Position numbers and translations under genes: made by a program
Shown here: one piece after another, positions 63,289 to 64,000 of the stretch
How positions within the stretch are numbered: the first letter of the stretch is position 1
Layout of the letters: every line of letters starts with the position of its first letter
NCBI GenBank assembly: GCA_024345305.1
Contig: BRON01000001.1
Location: 806,001 to 870,000 of the forward strand
Reading direction: 5' to 3'
Length of the DNA stretch: 64,000 nucleotides
Source: Mrakia gelida
Taxonomy: Eukaryota; Basidiomycota; Tremellomycetes; Cystofilobasidiales; Mrakiaceae
The notes under the pieces: model-generated
What the model was told of the DNA's origin: nothing
Databases searched by the model: none
The model's input: only the letters and a program-made list of their open reading frames with translations

Positions 63289-64000
63289 ATGGCTCCTCCC
63301 TCCAGCCTTATCGCCAAAGCAGCTACTGGCTTGCTCATGGCTGCTTCCCTTCACTCGAGGGACGATCAGAACTCGACCTCTGCAGGTCCGACCCACTACC
63401 CTCCTCGAAAGTCGAATGTCAACGATCTCTCCTTCGCCCTCAACGGAACGGGTCACGTTGGGATCTATAACTCTTCGTTCACTCCTGATGGGTCGTATGG
63501 GATCTATGTGAGTCGATATCATGTTCAGGTGGAGGAAGTAGAGAGAAGACAAGGATGAAGAAGAATCGAGCTGACAGACGCCTCGTTCGTTCGTTCTTCT
63601 CGCCCACCAGAACTGGTGCAACATGCCTCATGTTCGGGCGAAGGAATACCCGTGAGCTCTCTCCCATCTCTGCTCTGACGGAAGCTCGTAACCCATCTCG
63701 ACTGTCGCTTTCACTTCGTTTCTCCCTCTCCAGCATCGCTTCGTCCGAGTACAAGCTCGAGTACGTCGAGGTCATCCATCGACACCACAAGCGAACACCT
63801 TACGCTTCGAACACCTTCCCCGTCGAGGATATCGAGTGGAGCTGTTCGGGAGAGGGAGTCGTGCACGGAGGAAGGAACGCTACGGGACTGACCTCGTTGA
63901 CGATCCCGCTTCAGGTTCGTATATTTCCTCTTCGTCGAAGAGACAATTTGTTCGAGCTTCACTCTGACCTGCCTTGCTCCTCATCTCGAAGTGGGAGACA
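63289..64000 (+). CDS. Histidine acid phosphatase, 5' part only
   Basis: Histidine-phosphatase superfamily enzyme (acid phosphatase or phytase type), cut by the right edge. Exons: 63289-63507, 63611-63651, 63734-63914, and a last one from 63992. The N-terminus (S-L-I-A-K-A-A-T-G-L-L-M-A-A-S) looks like a signal peptide, so secretion or vacuolar delivery is expected. N-W-C-N-M-P-H-V-R follows. The catalytic motif is present in its branch-2 variant form: V-I-H-R-H-H-K-R-T-P-Y-A-S-N, where R-H-x-x-R-x-P holds the nucleophilic histidine. S-C-S-G-E-G follows downstream. The distal H-D catalytic pair would lie outside the window. Confidence 0.82.

Overview
This is a 64 kb stretch of intron-dense nuclear DNA from a fungus, almost certainly a basidiomycete yeast, with Pucciniomycotina the best guess. 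The reasons are the high GC content, many introns of roughly 40-120 bp with GTGAGT, GTACGT or GTTCGT donors and a CTGAC branch motif close to the acceptor, and the gene content: a GT90/CAP10-type glycosyltransferase, Zn2Cys6 and forkhead regulators, an SNG1-family protein and a Ran1/Sks1-type kinase. I see no CRISPR array, IS element, operon or convincing tRNA or rRNA gene.

Left third (1-23 kb): a low-complexity Pro/Ser-rich protein (minus, runs off the left edge); an alpha/beta hydrolase (minus); an MFS-type transporter with many small exons (plus); a Ran1-like protein kinase (minus); a small hypothetical gene (minus); a membrane-anchored glutaredoxin-like protein without the catalytic cysteine (minus); an unresolved gene (minus); and an RS-domain, three-RRM RNA-binding protein of the Gbp2/Hrb1 type (minus).

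Middle third (23-45 kb): a seven-helix membrane protein (plus); a bZIP factor and an unrecognised cysteine-containing protein (both minus); a GT90 glycosyltransferase (plus); a PB1-plus-UBA-like protein (plus); a single-pass Ser/Thr-rich membrane protein (plus); a Zn2Cys6 factor (plus); and a forkhead factor (plus).

Right third (45-64 kb): two cytosolic-type Hsp70 genes in the same orientation, separated by two small minus-strand genes; an XPG/asteroid-like PIN protein (plus); an SNG1/DUF3533 protein (minus); a small acidic protein ending in a PKKRK-type nuclear signal (plus); and the 5' part of a histidine acid phosphatase (plus, cut by the right edge). For eight genes (hydrolase, kinase, glutaredoxin-like, RNA-binding, bZIP, PB1, forkhead and the small NLS gene) the splice model given here sums to an exact multiple of three.

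The most unusual signal is three in-frame stop codons inside otherwise open, coding-looking frames: UGA at 552-550, UAG at 38093-38095, and UAG at 47158-47156 inside a highly conserved Hsp70 segment where the neighbouring paralog has a Glu codon. They may be sequencing errors, recent nonsense mutations or stop-codon readthrough; the sequence alone cannot decide.
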